Made by a program: the position numbers and the translations under genes. A stretch of DNA of 64,000 bases from GCA-2701705 sp964342155 (lineage in GTDB: Bacteria > Pseudomonadota > Gammaproteobacteria > GCA-002705445 > GCA-002716945). The notes beneath the pieces are model-generated. The model did no database searches and was not told the DNA's origin. It saw nothing but the letters and a program-made list of their open reading frames with translations. This document shows positions 45,107 to 54,684 of the stretch, in pieces; position 1 is the first letter of the stretch, and every line of letters starts with the position of its first letter. Where the stretch lies: assembly GCA_964342155.1 (NCBI GenBank), contig CAYFEQ010000005.1, positions 1 through 64,000 on the forward strand. Reading direction: 5' to 3'.

Positions 45107-46086
45107 AAATTTTAATTACAGGAGGCTTGGGATTTATAGGAAGTAATTTAATTGATTATCTTCTTAAAAAGAAGAATGTTAAAAAAATTATAGTTGTAGA
45201 TAATTTTTCAAAAAGTTCTCCTAGATATTTGAAATCTTTAACAGATTATAAATATTTTCAAAGACCAAACTTGTATGTAAATTCTACTAAGAGAGTTGAA
45301 TTAATAAAAGCAGACATATCAAATTATAATTTTGCGGTAAAAATAACAAAGAATATTGATTATATAATTCATTTAGCAGCTGAATCTGGTGTAGATACTT
45401 CTGTAAAAAACCCTGAAAAATCTTTCAAAGTAAATGTAATAGGGACCTTTAATTATTTAAATGCAGCTAGAATCAATAATATTAAAGGCTTTATTTTCCC
45501 GTCTAGTGGTGCCGTATTTGGAGATGTTAAGCCTCCAATTGATGAAAATCTTGCAAGAAATCCAATTTCACCCTATGGATCAGGAAAATTATCAGGTGAA
45601 ACATTCTGCGAAACATTTTCAAAGGTATTTAAATTAAATACGACTATTTTAAGATTTAGCAATGCATACGGAAGATTCTCAACCCATAAAACCAGTGTTA
45701 TTGCTAAATTTATACAGAATATTCTTAATAATAAGAGTGTCATAGTAAACGGTGATGGGCAACATACGAGAGACTTCATATTTGTAGATGATATTTGTTC
45801 AGCTATTTATATATCTCTAACGAATAAAAAAAGATTACAGATATACAATGTTTCTACAGGGAAAGAAACATCTATTAATAACCTTATCTCTACAATGAAA
45901 AAAGTGCTGACTAGATATAATAAATATTCAATTAGTGTTAAATATTCAAAACAAAGGATTGGAGATATGAAAAGAAATTTTGCAAAGTCAAATAAAATAA
46001 ACAAAGAGTTAGGTTGGAAATCAAAAATTGAATTGAAATCTGGTCTTAAAAAAACATTCGGCTGGTACGAAATTGAAAAAAAATAA
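45103..46086 (+). CDS. NAD-dependent sugar epimerase/dehydratase
   Basis: A 327-residue extended SDR: TGGLGFIGSN near the start, SSGAVFGD, and the catalytic YGSGK. It belongs with UDP-glucose 4-epimerase/WbpP-like enzymes, and its DFIFVDD segment and the C-terminal GDMKRNFAKS are as in those. The ATG at 45103 overlaps the SqdB-like gene by 4 nt and is preferred to a TTG at 45097. Probably a C4 epimerase for UDP-hexose or UDP-HexNAc; substrate open. Confidence 0.85.
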   Translation: MKILITGGLGFIGSNLIDYLLKKKNVKKIIVVDNFSKSSPRYLKSLTDYKYFQRPNLYVNSTKRVELIKADISNYNFAVKITKNIDYIIHLAAESGVDTSVKNPEKSFKVNVIGTFNYLNAARINNIKGFIFPSSGAVFGDVKPPIDENLARNPISPYGSGKLSGETFCETFSKVFKLNTTILRFSNAYGRFSTHKTSVIAKFIQNILNNKSVIVNGDGQHTRDFIFVDDICSAIYISLTNKKRLQIYNVSTGKETSINNLISTMKKVLTRYNKYSISVKYSKQRIGDMKRNFAKSNKINKELGWKSKIELKSGLKKTFGWYEIEKK

Positions 46087-47182
46087 ATCTATAACACTAG
46101 TTTCTAATAATTATTGGACATTATATAAATTTAGATATGATGTTGTTAATTTATTTATCAAAAAAGGATATATTGTAAATCTAATTGGAAAAAAAGATGG
46201 TTTTCAAAAAAAATTCACAGACAAATCAATTAATAAGTATTATATTCCAATAAGTGAACGTGGGATAAATATATTCAATGAAATAAGTACATTTCTAAAT
46301 CTGTATAAGATTTATAAAAAGCTAAAGACTGATTTAATTTTTCATTTTACCATAAAGCCAAATATCTACGGTTCAATTATATCTAGTTTATTTAATATTA
46401 AATCTATTGTTTTTGTGACTGGGTATGGTCACATTTTCCTTAAAAAGAAGTCTTTTGTTAAAAGATTAGTAATCTTAATGTATAAATATGCTATAAAAAA
46501 TAGCACAGAAGTATGGTTTGCAAATGAAGATGATAGAAAAGCATTTATACAAAATAAAATCATAAATAAACAGAAAACAAGAATAGTTCCTGGTGCTGGA
46601 GTAATTATAAGTAAAAAGCAAGTAGAATACATTGATATTAAACCTATAACTTTCTTAATGATATCGCGTATACAAAAAGCTAAGGGTATTATTGAGTTCT
46701 TAAATGCAGCAAAAGATTACAAAGATAATAATCAAATTAGATTTATTTTAATTGGTTCACATGATACTGATGATTTAGATGCGGTCGAGTTTGATAACAT
46801 CCAATCTTTAGTAGATAAAAAAATAATTACATATCATAATTATCAGGATGATATTGAATCACATTTATCTTCTGCTTCATGCTTAGTACATCCTTCCTAT
46901 AGAGAAGGCTTATCAACAGTTTTAGTTGAAGCTGCATCATTTAAAAAACCTATTATCACTACAAATACACCTGGTTGTATTGATGTAATTCCCGATGAAA
47001 CATATGGAGTTTTATGTCAACCACAAAACAGCTCATCTTTAAAAGATGCTATTAAAAGATTCTTATCATTAACTGATCAACAAAAAGAAAATATGGTTAA
47101 TAAAACTTATGAGTATGTTAAAAATAACTTTGATCGCAATAAAATACTTACAGTTTATAGATCATCCCTTGAGTATATTTAA
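46073..47182 (+). CDS. family 4 (GT-B) glycosyltransferase
   Basis: A 369-residue retaining glycosyltransferase of the PglA/CapM type. The N-terminal acceptor half contains NYWTLYKFRYDVV and FTIKPNIYG; the donor half contains PGAGVI, MISRIQKAKGI, and the EX7E-like HPSYREGLSTVLVEAAS (about 279-295). It would add an early residue to the undecaprenyl-linked unit. TTG at 46073 is the start, overlapping the epimerase by 14 nt. The typical position is just before the WbpV-WbpL-WbpM set. Confidence 0.88.
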   Translation: MKKNKSITLVSNNYWTLYKFRYDVVNLFIKKGYIVNLIGKKDGFQKKFTDKSINKYYIPISERGINIFNEISTFLNLYKIYKKLKTDLIFHFTIKPNIYGSIISSLFNIKSIVFVTGYGHIFLKKKSFVKRLVILMYKYAIKNSTEVWFANEDDRKAFIQNKIINKQKTRIVPGAGVIISKKQVEYIDIKPITFLMISRIQKAKGIIEFLNAAKDYKDNNQIRFILIGSHDTDDLDAVEFDNIQSLVDKKIITYHNYQDDIESHLSSASCLVHPSYREGLSTVLVEAASFKKPIITTNTPGCIDVIPDETYGVLCQPQNSSSLKDAIKRFLSLTDQQKENMVNKTYEYVKNNFDRNKILTVYRSSLEYI

Positions 47183-48147
47183 TGAAACCTAAAGTATTTT
47201 TAACTGGCGCAACAGGTTTTTTTGGTAGTTATTTAAAAAAAGCCTTGATTAAGAATGGTTATAATCTTGTTTGTCTCACGAGAAAGAATGCTGAAGACTC
47301 TAATCATAAATTAATTACAGTGTCTGCTAAAAATGAAGATTTTTTTTCAAAAGACTTCTTAAAAAATGCTATGACTAACTGCGATGCTGTAATCCATCTC
47401 GCAGCAATATCAGATAGTAATTATCTTAATAATCAATATGATAGAGATGAATTTAATAAAATAAATAAAGAGTTTCCTCTTATATTATATAAAGCTGCAA
47501 AGGAATCTCAAATTAAGAAGTTTATTTTTATGAGTACCATTAAAGTAAATGGTGAATATACACAAGGGGTTTCTTTTTCAGAAAATACACCTCATGATAC
47601 CTGCAATAGAAACCAATATGTTTTATCAAAAATAAATACAGAAAATGCACTTATAAATGAATATGAGGATAATAATCTTGAATTGCTAAGTATAATTAGA
47701 CCTCCAATTATCTATGGAGAAGGCGTAAGAGGCAATATTAAGACATTAATAAAAATTATAAACAAAGGCTTTCCATTACCAACTTCAAGTTTAAATAAAA
47801 AAAGAAGCATGGTTTCAGTCTACAACTTGACTGATCTTATTATAAATATATTAAATTCAAAATTAACTGGAATAGTAAAATCATGTTGTAAAGATATAGA
47901 TATCTCAACAAATGATCTTATAAAAAGAATTGCTATATCTCTTAATAAAGCAAAACCAGATTTTTACATACCAACAGGATTATTGCAATTTGGGGCTTTC
48001 ATAATTAATAAAACTGAGATGATGAATAAATTAACAAAACCTCTACTTATAAATGATAATGAAACAAGAGAAAATTTTAATTGGGAACCATCGTTAGATT
48101 TTGAAACAGGTATGCACAAAACAATAGATTCATTAATAAAGAACTAA
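47182..48147 (+). CDS. WbpV-like NDP-4-keto-sugar reductase/epimerase
   Basis: A 321-residue extended SDR: TGATGFFGSY near 8-17, MSTIKVNGE (the KVNGE signature of WbpV/FnlB-type enzymes) and the catalytic YVLSK. WbpV reduces the 4-keto sugar made by WbpM, giving a UDP-N-acetyl-6-deoxy-sugar. It is followed by WbpL- and WbpM-type genes in the order known from Pseudomonas O-antigen loci. It shares one base with the upstream glycosyltransferase stop. Confidence 0.83.
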   Translation: MKPKVFLTGATGFFGSYLKKALIKNGYNLVCLTRKNAEDSNHKLITVSAKNEDFFSKDFLKNAMTNCDAVIHLAAISDSNYLNNQYDRDEFNKINKEFPLILYKAAKESQIKKFIFMSTIKVNGEYTQGVSFSENTPHDTCNRNQYVLSKINTENALINEYEDNNLELLSIIRPPIIYGEGVRGNIKTLIKIINKGFPLPTSSLNKKRSMVSVYNLTDLIINILNSKLTGIVKSCCKDIDISTNDLIKRIAISLNKAKPDFYIPTGLLQFGAFIINKTEMMNKLTKPLLINDNETRENFNWEPSLDFETGMHKTIDSLIKN

Positions 48148-48149
48148 TC

Positions 48150-49190
48150 ATGTATGGGGAAGGATTATTTTTATTGAACTCAAGTGTTATGATTAATATT
48201 TTAATAACTTTTTTTACAACTCTAACAGTAGCTTTTATATTAACAAAAAAACCTTTGGCTTTATCAATGCCAACTGATAGAGGTCTTCATGAAAAAAATA
48301 CACCTACATCTAGTGGAATTGCTTTGGCTATTGGATATATTTTTGGCATTCTATTAGATTTTAGCTCATGGTTTGACTACATGGCAATATTATTAATAAT
48401 AATTGCTTTTGTTGGTTTTTTAGATGATAAGTATAGAATCTCAAAAGAATTCAGATTTCTTATACAAATTATTTTGGCATGCTTATTTGTATATTCTTTT
48501 GGTGACACTAGTTTAATTAGTTTCATCGGATTTATATACATCTTTATGATTGTATATTCTATTAATGCATATAATTTTATGGATGGAATAGATTCATTAA
48601 TATTATTTCAATCAATTTTTGTTTTATCATCATTATTATTATTAGCCCCTAATTCTATAGTAATTCAATATCTTCACATCGATCTAATCTTAGCTGCATT
48701 AATTGCATTATTATTTTTTGGAAAATCACCTTCAAAATTATTTCTTGGTAACTCAGGAAGCTATTTTCTAGGTCTTTATTTATCAATGATTATAATTACA
48801 GTTTTATATTATTGGGATATTAGTTTCTTAACTTATAGCATTCTATTTACAATTATATTAATTGATACAATTTATGTCATATTGAAAAGATTTTTTGTAA
48901 AACTATCTAACTTATATAGAGAAAATAAAAATTTACACATTTCGATCTACATTAGTCTCAAACATATAACTGAGCCACACTGTACTCATAATTATCAGAA
49001 ATTAACAAAAAAAATAAATAGTCATGCAAAGGTTGTTTTCATCTTAATGTTATATAATATTCTTTGGTGCTTGCCTTTAGCAATTGCTTCTGCAAAGTTT
49101 GATGACTATGCTTTATTATGCTTGGCATTAAGCTTTATTCCTTATATTATATGGTGCTATATTAATAATGCGGGGGTTGAATCAAATTGA
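48150..49190 (+). CDS. undecaprenyl-phosphate sugar-1-phosphate transferase (WbpL/WecA family)
   Basis: A 346-residue polytopic enzyme that starts the lipid-linked unit by moving a HexNAc-1-phosphate to undecaprenyl phosphate. Eleven or so hydrophobic helices, FVGFLDDKYR (88-96) and YNFMDGIDS (141-149) are as in the family. The site normally reading F(L/M)GDxGS is FLGNSGS (198-204), Asn201 for the conserved Asp. The stop overlaps the start of wbpM by 4 nt (TTGA). ATG 48189 is an alternative start. Confidence 0.87.
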   Translation: MYGEGLFLLNSSVMINILITFFTTLTVAFILTKKPLALSMPTDRGLHEKNTPTSSGIALAIGYIFGILLDFSSWFDYMAILLIIIAFVGFLDDKYRISKEFRFLIQIILACLFVYSFGDTSLISFIGFIYIFMIVYSINAYNFMDGIDSLILFQSIFVLSSLLLLAPNSIVIQYLHIDLILAALIALLFFGKSPSKLFLGNSGSYFLGLYLSMIIITVLYYWDISFLTYSILFTIILIDTIYVILKRFFVKLSNLYRENKNLHISIYISLKHITEPHCTHNYQKLTKKINSHAKVVFILMLYNILWCLPLAIASAKFDDYALLCLALSFIPYIIWCYINNAGVESN

Positions 49191-51112
49191 GAGATTTTTT
49201 ACTAAATCTACCTAGAAATAAGAAAAGGGCCTTAGTTATTGTAGTAGATGCAATAAGCCTGATTGCTGCTGTTTGGATAGCATTTATATTGAGAACAGAC
49301 CAATTTTTTTGGCCTTCAAATGGATACCCATTAACTGCAATATCAGCAACACAACTATACATTGTTTTCCTGTTAGCTCCATTGATTACAATATCAGTAC
49401 TTTATTCGATCAAATTATATAGATCGATTACACGTTATATTACAAGTGAAACATATCTTAAGATGTCTAAAGCTTGTATATTTGCTTCTGTCGTTTGGAC
49501 ATTCTTGATTTATCAACTTGAATATCCAGTACCAAGATCCGTATACATAATCTATGCCATTTTATCTCTATCATTTTTAATTTTTACTAGATACACAGCA
49601 TCAGCATTTCTTTCAACAACTAATTATTTTGGACGTAAAAATGTTTTAATTTATGGAACAGGATCTTCTTCAAGAAGAATGGCAAATCTATTAAGTAATG
49701 ATCTTAAAATTAAACCAGTTGGCTTTATTAGTGATGATAATGATTTAGAAAAAACAAGTATTGCAGAATTGTCTGTTTATTCAAAAAATGATATTGAAAG
49801 AATTATAAATAAAAAAAATATAGATGAGATCTTAATTGTTCTTTCAAAAAAATCAAGTTCACAATTAAGAAAAATAGTTAATAATCTAAAACCATATCGG
49901 ACACAACTAAGAAAAGTGCCAGACATAAATCAAATAGCTCGAGGCCAATTAAAAATTAGCGACTTTAAAAAAATTGATATTGAGGACTTATTAGGTAGGG
50001 ATGCCGTTAAGCCTGACCCATATCTTTTAAAATCATGTATTGAAAACAAAACTGTGTTAATTACAGGTTGTGGTGGATCAATTGGCTCAGAATTATCGCG
50101 ACAAATAATTACTCTAAAACCAAAGAAAATTATTCTTCTAGAACAGTCAGAGTTTTTTCTATACCAAATTGATCAAGAACTTAGTGATTTTAAAATAAAG
50201 GAGAATTCTGATATTGCTATTAGCTCATATCTAGGATCTGTCGCTGACGACAAATTTATCTCACATATATTTAGTAAAGAAAAAATTGATACAGTATATC
50301 ATGCTGCTGCTCATAAGCATGTACCATTAGTTGAATTTAACCCTTTGCCTGCAATTGAAACAAATATTTTTGGTACAAATATACTTGCAACTCATTCATA
50401 TAAAAATAATGTTGATAATTTTGTTTTAATTTCTAGTGATAAAGCAGTAAGACCTACAAATATTATGGGAGCTACAAAAAGGTTTGCTGAATTAATTTTA
50501 CAAGCACTACAAGAAAAGGTTAATGAATTACCTGCAAATCAATGTAGAACAAAATTCTGTATGGTTAGATTTGGCAATGTCTTAGATACATCTGGATCCG
50601 TTGTTCCATTGTTTAGAAAACAAATTGCAAATGGCGGCCCTATCACTGTTACTGATCCACGAGTCATTCGATATTTTATGACTATACAAGAAGCTACTGA
50701 ACTAGTTATACAAACAGGAACTTTAAGTAAAGGAGGGGATGTTTTTCTCTTAGAAATGGGTGAACCTGTCAGCGTTCTCGATTTAGCAAAGGAAATGATT
50801 AGACTCAGTGGAAATGAAATAAAAGATGAACAAAACCCATCTGGCAATATTGAGATTATGTTTACAGGATTGAGGGCTGGAGAGAAACTTTACGAAGAAT
50901 TACTAATTGGAGATAATGTTAACCCGACAATACATAAACATATTATGTCGGCAAATGAAGAAAAATTATCTGAACATAAGGTTAATGAGTTTATTGCCCA
51001 ATTCAAACAAATTACTCCATCAACACCTATAGAAGATATACAAAAAACATTATATGATGCCGTATCTGGATATAAACCCGATAATAATAAAGTTGTCAAA
51101 ATAAAGAATTAA
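49187..51112 (+). CDS. wbpM: WbpM-type UDP-N-acetylglucosamine 4,6-dehydratase
   Basis: A 641-residue membrane-bound nucleotide-sugar dehydratase (FlaA1/CapD/PglF family). The N-terminus has four membrane helices (about 14-130) and a first Rossmann-like domain (VLIYGTGSSSRRMA, near 152-165). The SDR domain begins at TGCGGSIGSE (about 289-298) and has SSDKAVRPTNIMGATKR (about 414-430), in which Met replaces the usual catalytic Tyr, as in this subfamily. It makes UDP-4-keto-6-deoxy-GlcNAc, used by the WbpV-like enzyme and possibly the aminotransferase at 56300. The start is TTG. Confidence 0.93.
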   Translation: MRDFLLNLPRNKKRALVIVVDAISLIAAVWIAFILRTDQFFWPSNGYPLTAISATQLYIVFLLAPLITISVLYSIKLYRSITRYITSETYLKMSKACIFASVVWTFLIYQLEYPVPRSVYIIYAILSLSFLIFTRYTASAFLSTTNYFGRKNVLIYGTGSSSRRMANLLSNDLKIKPVGFISDDNDLEKTSIAELSVYSKNDIERIINKKNIDEILIVLSKKSSSQLRKIVNNLKPYRTQLRKVPDINQIARGQLKISDFKKIDIEDLLGRDAVKPDPYLLKSCIENKTVLITGCGGSIGSELSRQIITLKPKKIILLEQSEFFLYQIDQELSDFKIKENSDIAISSYLGSVADDKFISHIFSKEKIDTVYHAAAHKHVPLVEFNPLPAIETNIFGTNILATHSYKNNVDNFVLISSDKAVRPTNIMGATKRFAELILQALQEKVNELPANQCRTKFCMVRFGNVLDTSGSVVPLFRKQIANGGPITVTDPRVIRYFMTIQEATELVIQTGTLSKGGDVFLLEMGEPVSVLDLAKEMIRLSGNEIKDEQNPSGNIEIMFTGLRAGEKLYEELLIGDNVNPTIHKHIMSANEEKLSEHKVNEFIAQFKQITPSTPIEDIQKTLYDAVSGYKPDNNKVVKIKN

Positions 51113-51114
51113 TT

Positions 51115-51984
51115 ATGCATTCAAACACTATCTCAGTTGGATATGGAAGCGTAAATACAGTTAAGATTGGTAGCACCGAACCACTTGTATTTATTGGAGG
51201 GCCATGCGCAATAGAAAGTAAAGAGCATGCATTTAAAGTTGCAGATATGATAAATAAAATTTGTAACAAGCATTCTATTCCCTGGATCTACAAATCTTGC
51301 TTTGATAAAGATTGTCGCTCATCTCCAGATAGTTATCATGGACTTGGTTTGGATGGCCTTAAAATCTTAAGTGAAATCAGAGATGAATTTGGATGCCCAG
51401 TGGTTAGTGATTTTTCTAATCCTGCATGGGCTGAACCTGTTGGAGAAGTTTGTGACATGGTTCAAGTTCCTGCATATTTATGCAGACAAACTACTATCCT
51501 AAAAGGTGCAGCTGAAACTGGAAGACCAATACACCTAAAGAAAGGTCAATTCATGAGTCCATGGAATATGAAAAACTCTGTTAGAAAAATTGAATCATAT
51601 GGGAATAAGCAAATCTTATTGACTGATAGAGGAACTTTCTTTGGCTATAATATGCTCATAAATGATTATAGAAATTTTCCTATTATGATGGAAACCAGTT
51701 ATCCAGTTTGTTTTGATGCAACTCATTCTATTCAATTACCAACATCGATGGGAAATATTTCTGGAGGCCAAAGAGAATTTATCCCAACTCTTACTAGAGC
51801 TGCTGCAGGAGCAGGGATACATGCATTATTTATGGAAGTTCATGATGATCCTGATAATGCAATGTCAGATGCTAATACACAATTAAATATTAAGTACTTA
51901 GAAAACGTACTTGTGCAGGCTAAAACAGTTCATATGACTAGAATAGAACTTTTTAATAAGCTTGGAGAAGATGATGTTAAATAA
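51115..51984 (+). CDS. kdsA: 3-deoxy-8-phosphooctulonate synthase
   Basis: Condenses PEP with arabinose-5-phosphate to Kdo-8-phosphate, first step of the Kdo inner-core sugar. The 289-residue TIM barrel has IGGPCAIES (near 27-35), YKSCFDKDCRSS, PAYLCRQTTIL and FDATHSIQLP, all typical of KdsA. It lies two nt after wbpM and overlaps the CBS-protein gene. No kdsC or kdsD is present in the window. Confidence 0.96.
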   Translation: MHSNTISVGYGSVNTVKIGSTEPLVFIGGPCAIESKEHAFKVADMINKICNKHSIPWIYKSCFDKDCRSSPDSYHGLGLDGLKILSEIRDEFGCPVVSDFSNPAWAEPVGEVCDMVQVPAYLCRQTTILKGAAETGRPIHLKKGQFMSPWNMKNSVRKIESYGNKQILLTDRGTFFGYNMLINDYRNFPIMMETSYPVCFDATHSIQLPTSMGNISGGQREFIPTLTRAAAGAGIHALFMEVHDDPDNAMSDANTQLNIKYLENVLVQAKTVHMTRIELFNKLGEDDVK

Positions 51985-52384
51985 TATTAAAGAAATAGAA
52001 ATTTCTGAAGCTATGTTTGAGACAGATAATTTTCCAGTTATTTCTTCTACAACATTGCTAAAAGAAGCTATAGAAGAAATGACAAAATATAATATTGGCA
52101 TTGCATGCATTGTAGATAAAAAAGATTTATTAGGGGTCTTTACTGATGGAGATTTACGCAGATTGCTATTGTCACATCAAAAACCATTCCCAGCATTATT
52201 TAATGATGATGTATCAACATATATGACAAAAAACCCTAGTGTAATACAAAAAAGTTCTTCTATATTTGAAGCAATGAATTTAATTAATGAGAAGAAAATT
52301 TGGGATTTACCAGTAGTTGAAAATAAGAAGTTAATTGGTTTAGTAAATTTACACACTCTCGTTAAATACATAAATAAAAAATGA
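51971..52384 (+). CDS. CBS-domain protein (KdsD tail-like)
   Basis: A protein of about 137 residues that is only a pair of CBS motifs (LLGVFTDGDLRRLL near 50-63; WDLPVVENKKLIGLVNLHTL near the end). It resembles the C-terminal half of KdsD, arabinose-5-phosphate isomerase, but the sugar-isomerase half is missing. Position between kdsA and kdsB makes a regulatory role in Kdo supply likely. Start ATG 51971 or 51974, both after GGAG; a TTG at 51962 is less likely. The C-terminus overlaps kdsB by 4 nt. Confidence 0.8.
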   Translation: MMLNNIKEIEISEAMFETDNFPVISSTTLLKEAIEEMTKYNIGIACIVDKKDLLGVFTDGDLRRLLLSHQKPFPALFNDDVSTYMTKNPSVIQKSSSIFEAMNLINEKKIWDLPVVENKKLIGLVNLHTLVKYINKK

Positions 52385-53142
52385 AAACTTTAGCTGTTAT
52401 TCCAGCTAGATGGACATCAAAAAGATTTCCTGGAAAGCCAATTGCAAATATTATGGGTTTACCTATGATTGTTCATGTTTATAACCGAACAAAAGGTTCA
52501 AAAGAAATTACAGATGTCATAATTGCCACGGATGATAAAAGGATAGCTAATGTCTGTAAGCAACATTCATTGAACTACATAATGACATCAAAGAAATGCA
52601 AGACTGGGACAGACAGAGTAGCAGAAGTTGCTAAAAAAATTCAAGCAACATTTTATATCAATATCCAAGGTGATAGCCCGTTAGTTAATAAACAAGATAT
52701 AGACAAAATGGTGAAAGCACATAAAATTTTTATTAAAAAAGGAATTTCAGTAACCAATTCTTATGTACTTGAAAATAAAACAAATTTTAAACGTTCATTA
52801 AAAAATTTATCTCCACATGCTTATTTAATTCAGAAAAAAGATGGAACCATTTTATCTATATCACGTCATACAATCCCATATATATTTACAGGCGAAGGTA
52901 AGAATGTAGTTTCTTATAAATATAAGTCTCATGTTGGGATGTATGTATTTACAAGAAATAGTCTTCTAAAATACACTAAGTTAAAACAAGGAGAAATAGA
53001 AAAATCAGAAGGAATTGAAATGTTAAGATTTATAGAGAATGGTATAAAAATAGGTTGTGTCCAGATAAAAGGAGGAGATCAAACAGTTGATCATAAAGAG
53101 GATATAATCAAAGTAGAGAAAATGATGAGAAAAAAGGTATGA
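52381..53142 (+). CDS. kdsB: CMP-Kdo synthetase
   Basis: Activates Kdo (or a related 2-keto-3-deoxy acid) with CTP. The 253 residues have the N-terminal loop VIPARWTSKRFPGKP (6-20), NIQGDSPL (near 95-102) and SHVGMYVFTR, as in KdsB. The usual GD-EP motif is GDSP here. It is coupled to the CBS gene upstream and an SDR gene downstream by 4-nt overlaps. Given its divergent neighbours, a modified Kdo-like substrate cannot be excluded. Confidence 0.88.
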   Translation: MKTLAVIPARWTSKRFPGKPIANIMGLPMIVHVYNRTKGSKEITDVIIATDDKRIANVCKQHSLNYIMTSKKCKTGTDRVAEVAKKIQATFYINIQGDSPLVNKQDIDKMVKAHKIFIKKGISVTNSYVLENKTNFKRSLKNLSPHAYLIQKKDGTILSISRHTIPYIFTGEGKNVVSYKYKSHVGMYVFTRNSLLKYTKLKQGEIEKSEGIEMLRFIENGIKIGCVQIKGGDQTVDHKEDIIKVEKMMRKKV

Positions 53143-53915
53143 ACTATATTGAAAAAGAATTTGGTGTTAAGAATCGTGTTGTTGTGATAACAGGGGCAGG
53201 AGGGCACATCTGTGGTTCTGTTGCTGAGGCTTTTGCTAAAGCAGGCGCAAAATTAGCTTTATTAGATATAAGAAAAAAGAATATTGATAAAAAAAGTTTT
53301 TTGAAAAAAATGTCTCCAAGAAACTATCTTGCTTTGGAATGTGATGTGACAAATAAGAGCCAGATAATTGAATGTTCTAAAAAAGTAATAAAAAAATTTG
53401 GAACTATTGATGTTTTAATAAATGGAAGTGGAATAAATTCACCATCTGAATTTTTTAATATTTCAGAAAAAGAATGGAATGATATTCTTTCTGTTAATTT
53501 GAAAGGCACCATGTTTTGTTGTCAAATCTTTGGAAAATATATGTGTAAAAAGAAAAAAGGATCGATTATCAATATTTCATCGGTTTCATCTGACCCACCT
53601 TTATCTAAAGCTTTTACATATTCAGTATCAAAAGCTGCAATTAAAAACTTAACACAAAATTTAGCAAGAGAATGGGCTCAATCTAATGTGAGAGTAAATT
53701 CAATTAAACCAGGGTTTTTTCCAACAAAATGGAACTTACAAAATTTTATAACTCAAAAAAGAAAAAATGCTATTCTTAATCACACGCCAATGAAAAGATT
53801 TGGAAAACCAACAGAATTAGTAGGGGGTTTTATTTGGCTTGCATCAGATGCTTCTGTCTTTGTAACTGGGGCAGAGATTACTATCGATGGTGGTTTTTCT
53901 TCCTGTACAATATAA
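53139..53915 (+). CDS. short-chain dehydrogenase/reductase
   Basis: A classical SDR of 258 residues: GAGGHICGSVA cofactor loop near 20-30, NGSG for NNAG, INISSVSS with the catalytic Ser, and YSVSK. The C-terminus GGFSSCTI is typical of the family. It is coupled to kdsB by a 4-nt overlap and followed 3 nt later by another SDR. It likely oxidises or reduces a sugar acid connected with the Kdo-type genes. Substrate unknown. Confidence 0.82.
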   Translation: MNYIEKEFGVKNRVVVITGAGGHICGSVAEAFAKAGAKLALLDIRKKNIDKKSFLKKMSPRNYLALECDVTNKSQIIECSKKVIKKFGTIDVLINGSGINSPSEFFNISEKEWNDILSVNLKGTMFCCQIFGKYMCKKKKGSIINISSVSSDPPLSKAFTYSVSKAAIKNLTQNLAREWAQSNVRVNSIKPGFFPTKWNLQNFITQKRKNAILNHTPMKRFGKPTELVGGFIWLASDASVFVTGAEITIDGGFSSCTI

Positions 53916-53918
53916 TAT

Positions 53919-54680
53919 ATGAGCGAATCAAAAAATAAAACTGTAGTTATTACTGGCGGAACACAAGGTATAGGTCTTGAAATTGTAAAAAAATTTCTAG
54001 TTAACGATAATAATGTTTTTGTTGGCAGTAGATCTGAGTCCAAAGAATTTAAAGAGCAATGTATTGGCGCTACATTCGTCAAGACAGACGTTAAAAAAAT
54101 TGCTGATATTGAAAATTTAATGGATATAGCTGTAAAACCTACTGGGAATATTGATGTACTTATAAATAATGCTGGTATATCAATTTGGAAAAAAATAGAC
54201 AATGTAAATGAAAGTTTCTTTTACGATATAATAGATACAAATCTAAAAGGCGTAGTGTTTTGTTGTAAATATGCTACTAAACAAATGAAAAATAAAGGTA
54301 TTATTATTAATATTGCAAGTTTAGCTGGAAAGCGTGGAAGCAAAAATAATTCAATTTATGTAGCTTCAAAATTTGCTGTTGTAGGAGTTACGCAAGCATT
54401 AGCTAAAGAACTAGGGGTTTATGGAATTAGAGTGAACAGTATTTGTCCCGTATATATTGATACCCCTTCATTGTTAGCCAATCTCTCGGGCGATCACCCT
54501 GAAGTTGGTGATTTAGAGCCGTCAGAATTTTTAAAACAATGGGGTAAAGCTAATAGTGCGCTACAAAGACTACCATCAGGAAGTGAATGCGCGGATGCAT
54601 GTTATTACCTTGCATCAGATTCATCTTCAGCAATTACAGGACAAAATATTAATGTTGACTGTGGAGTATTGCCTCAATAA
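53919..54680 (+). CDS. short-chain dehydrogenase/reductase
   Basis: A second classical SDR, 253 residues: GGTQGIGLE near 12-20, NNAG, INIASLAG with the catalytic Ser, YVASK. It is distinct from its neighbour in the substrate-binding part (around 185-215: PSLLANLSGDHPEVG). It forms a block with the SDR upstream and the aldolase five bases downstream. A role in making or breaking a keto-deoxy sugar acid is inferred from this block. Confidence 0.82.
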   Translation: MSESKNKTVVITGGTQGIGLEIVKKFLVNDNNVFVGSRSESKEFKEQCIGATFVKTDVKKIADIENLMDIAVKPTGNIDVLINNAGISIWKKIDNVNESFFYDIIDTNLKGVVFCCKYATKQMKNKGIIINIASLAGKRGSKNNSIYVASKFAVVGVTQALAKELGVYGIRVNSICPVYIDTPSLLANLSGDHPEVGDLEPSEFLKQWGKANSALQRLPSGSECADACYYLASDSSSAITGQNINVDCGVLPQ

Positions 54681-54684
54681 ATCT

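Noticed and set aside
54556..54684. N-terminal extension of the aldolase overlapping the SDR gene
   Set aside because: The extra residues are an out-of-frame reading of the SDR C-terminus; ATG 54685 gives the normal family length.
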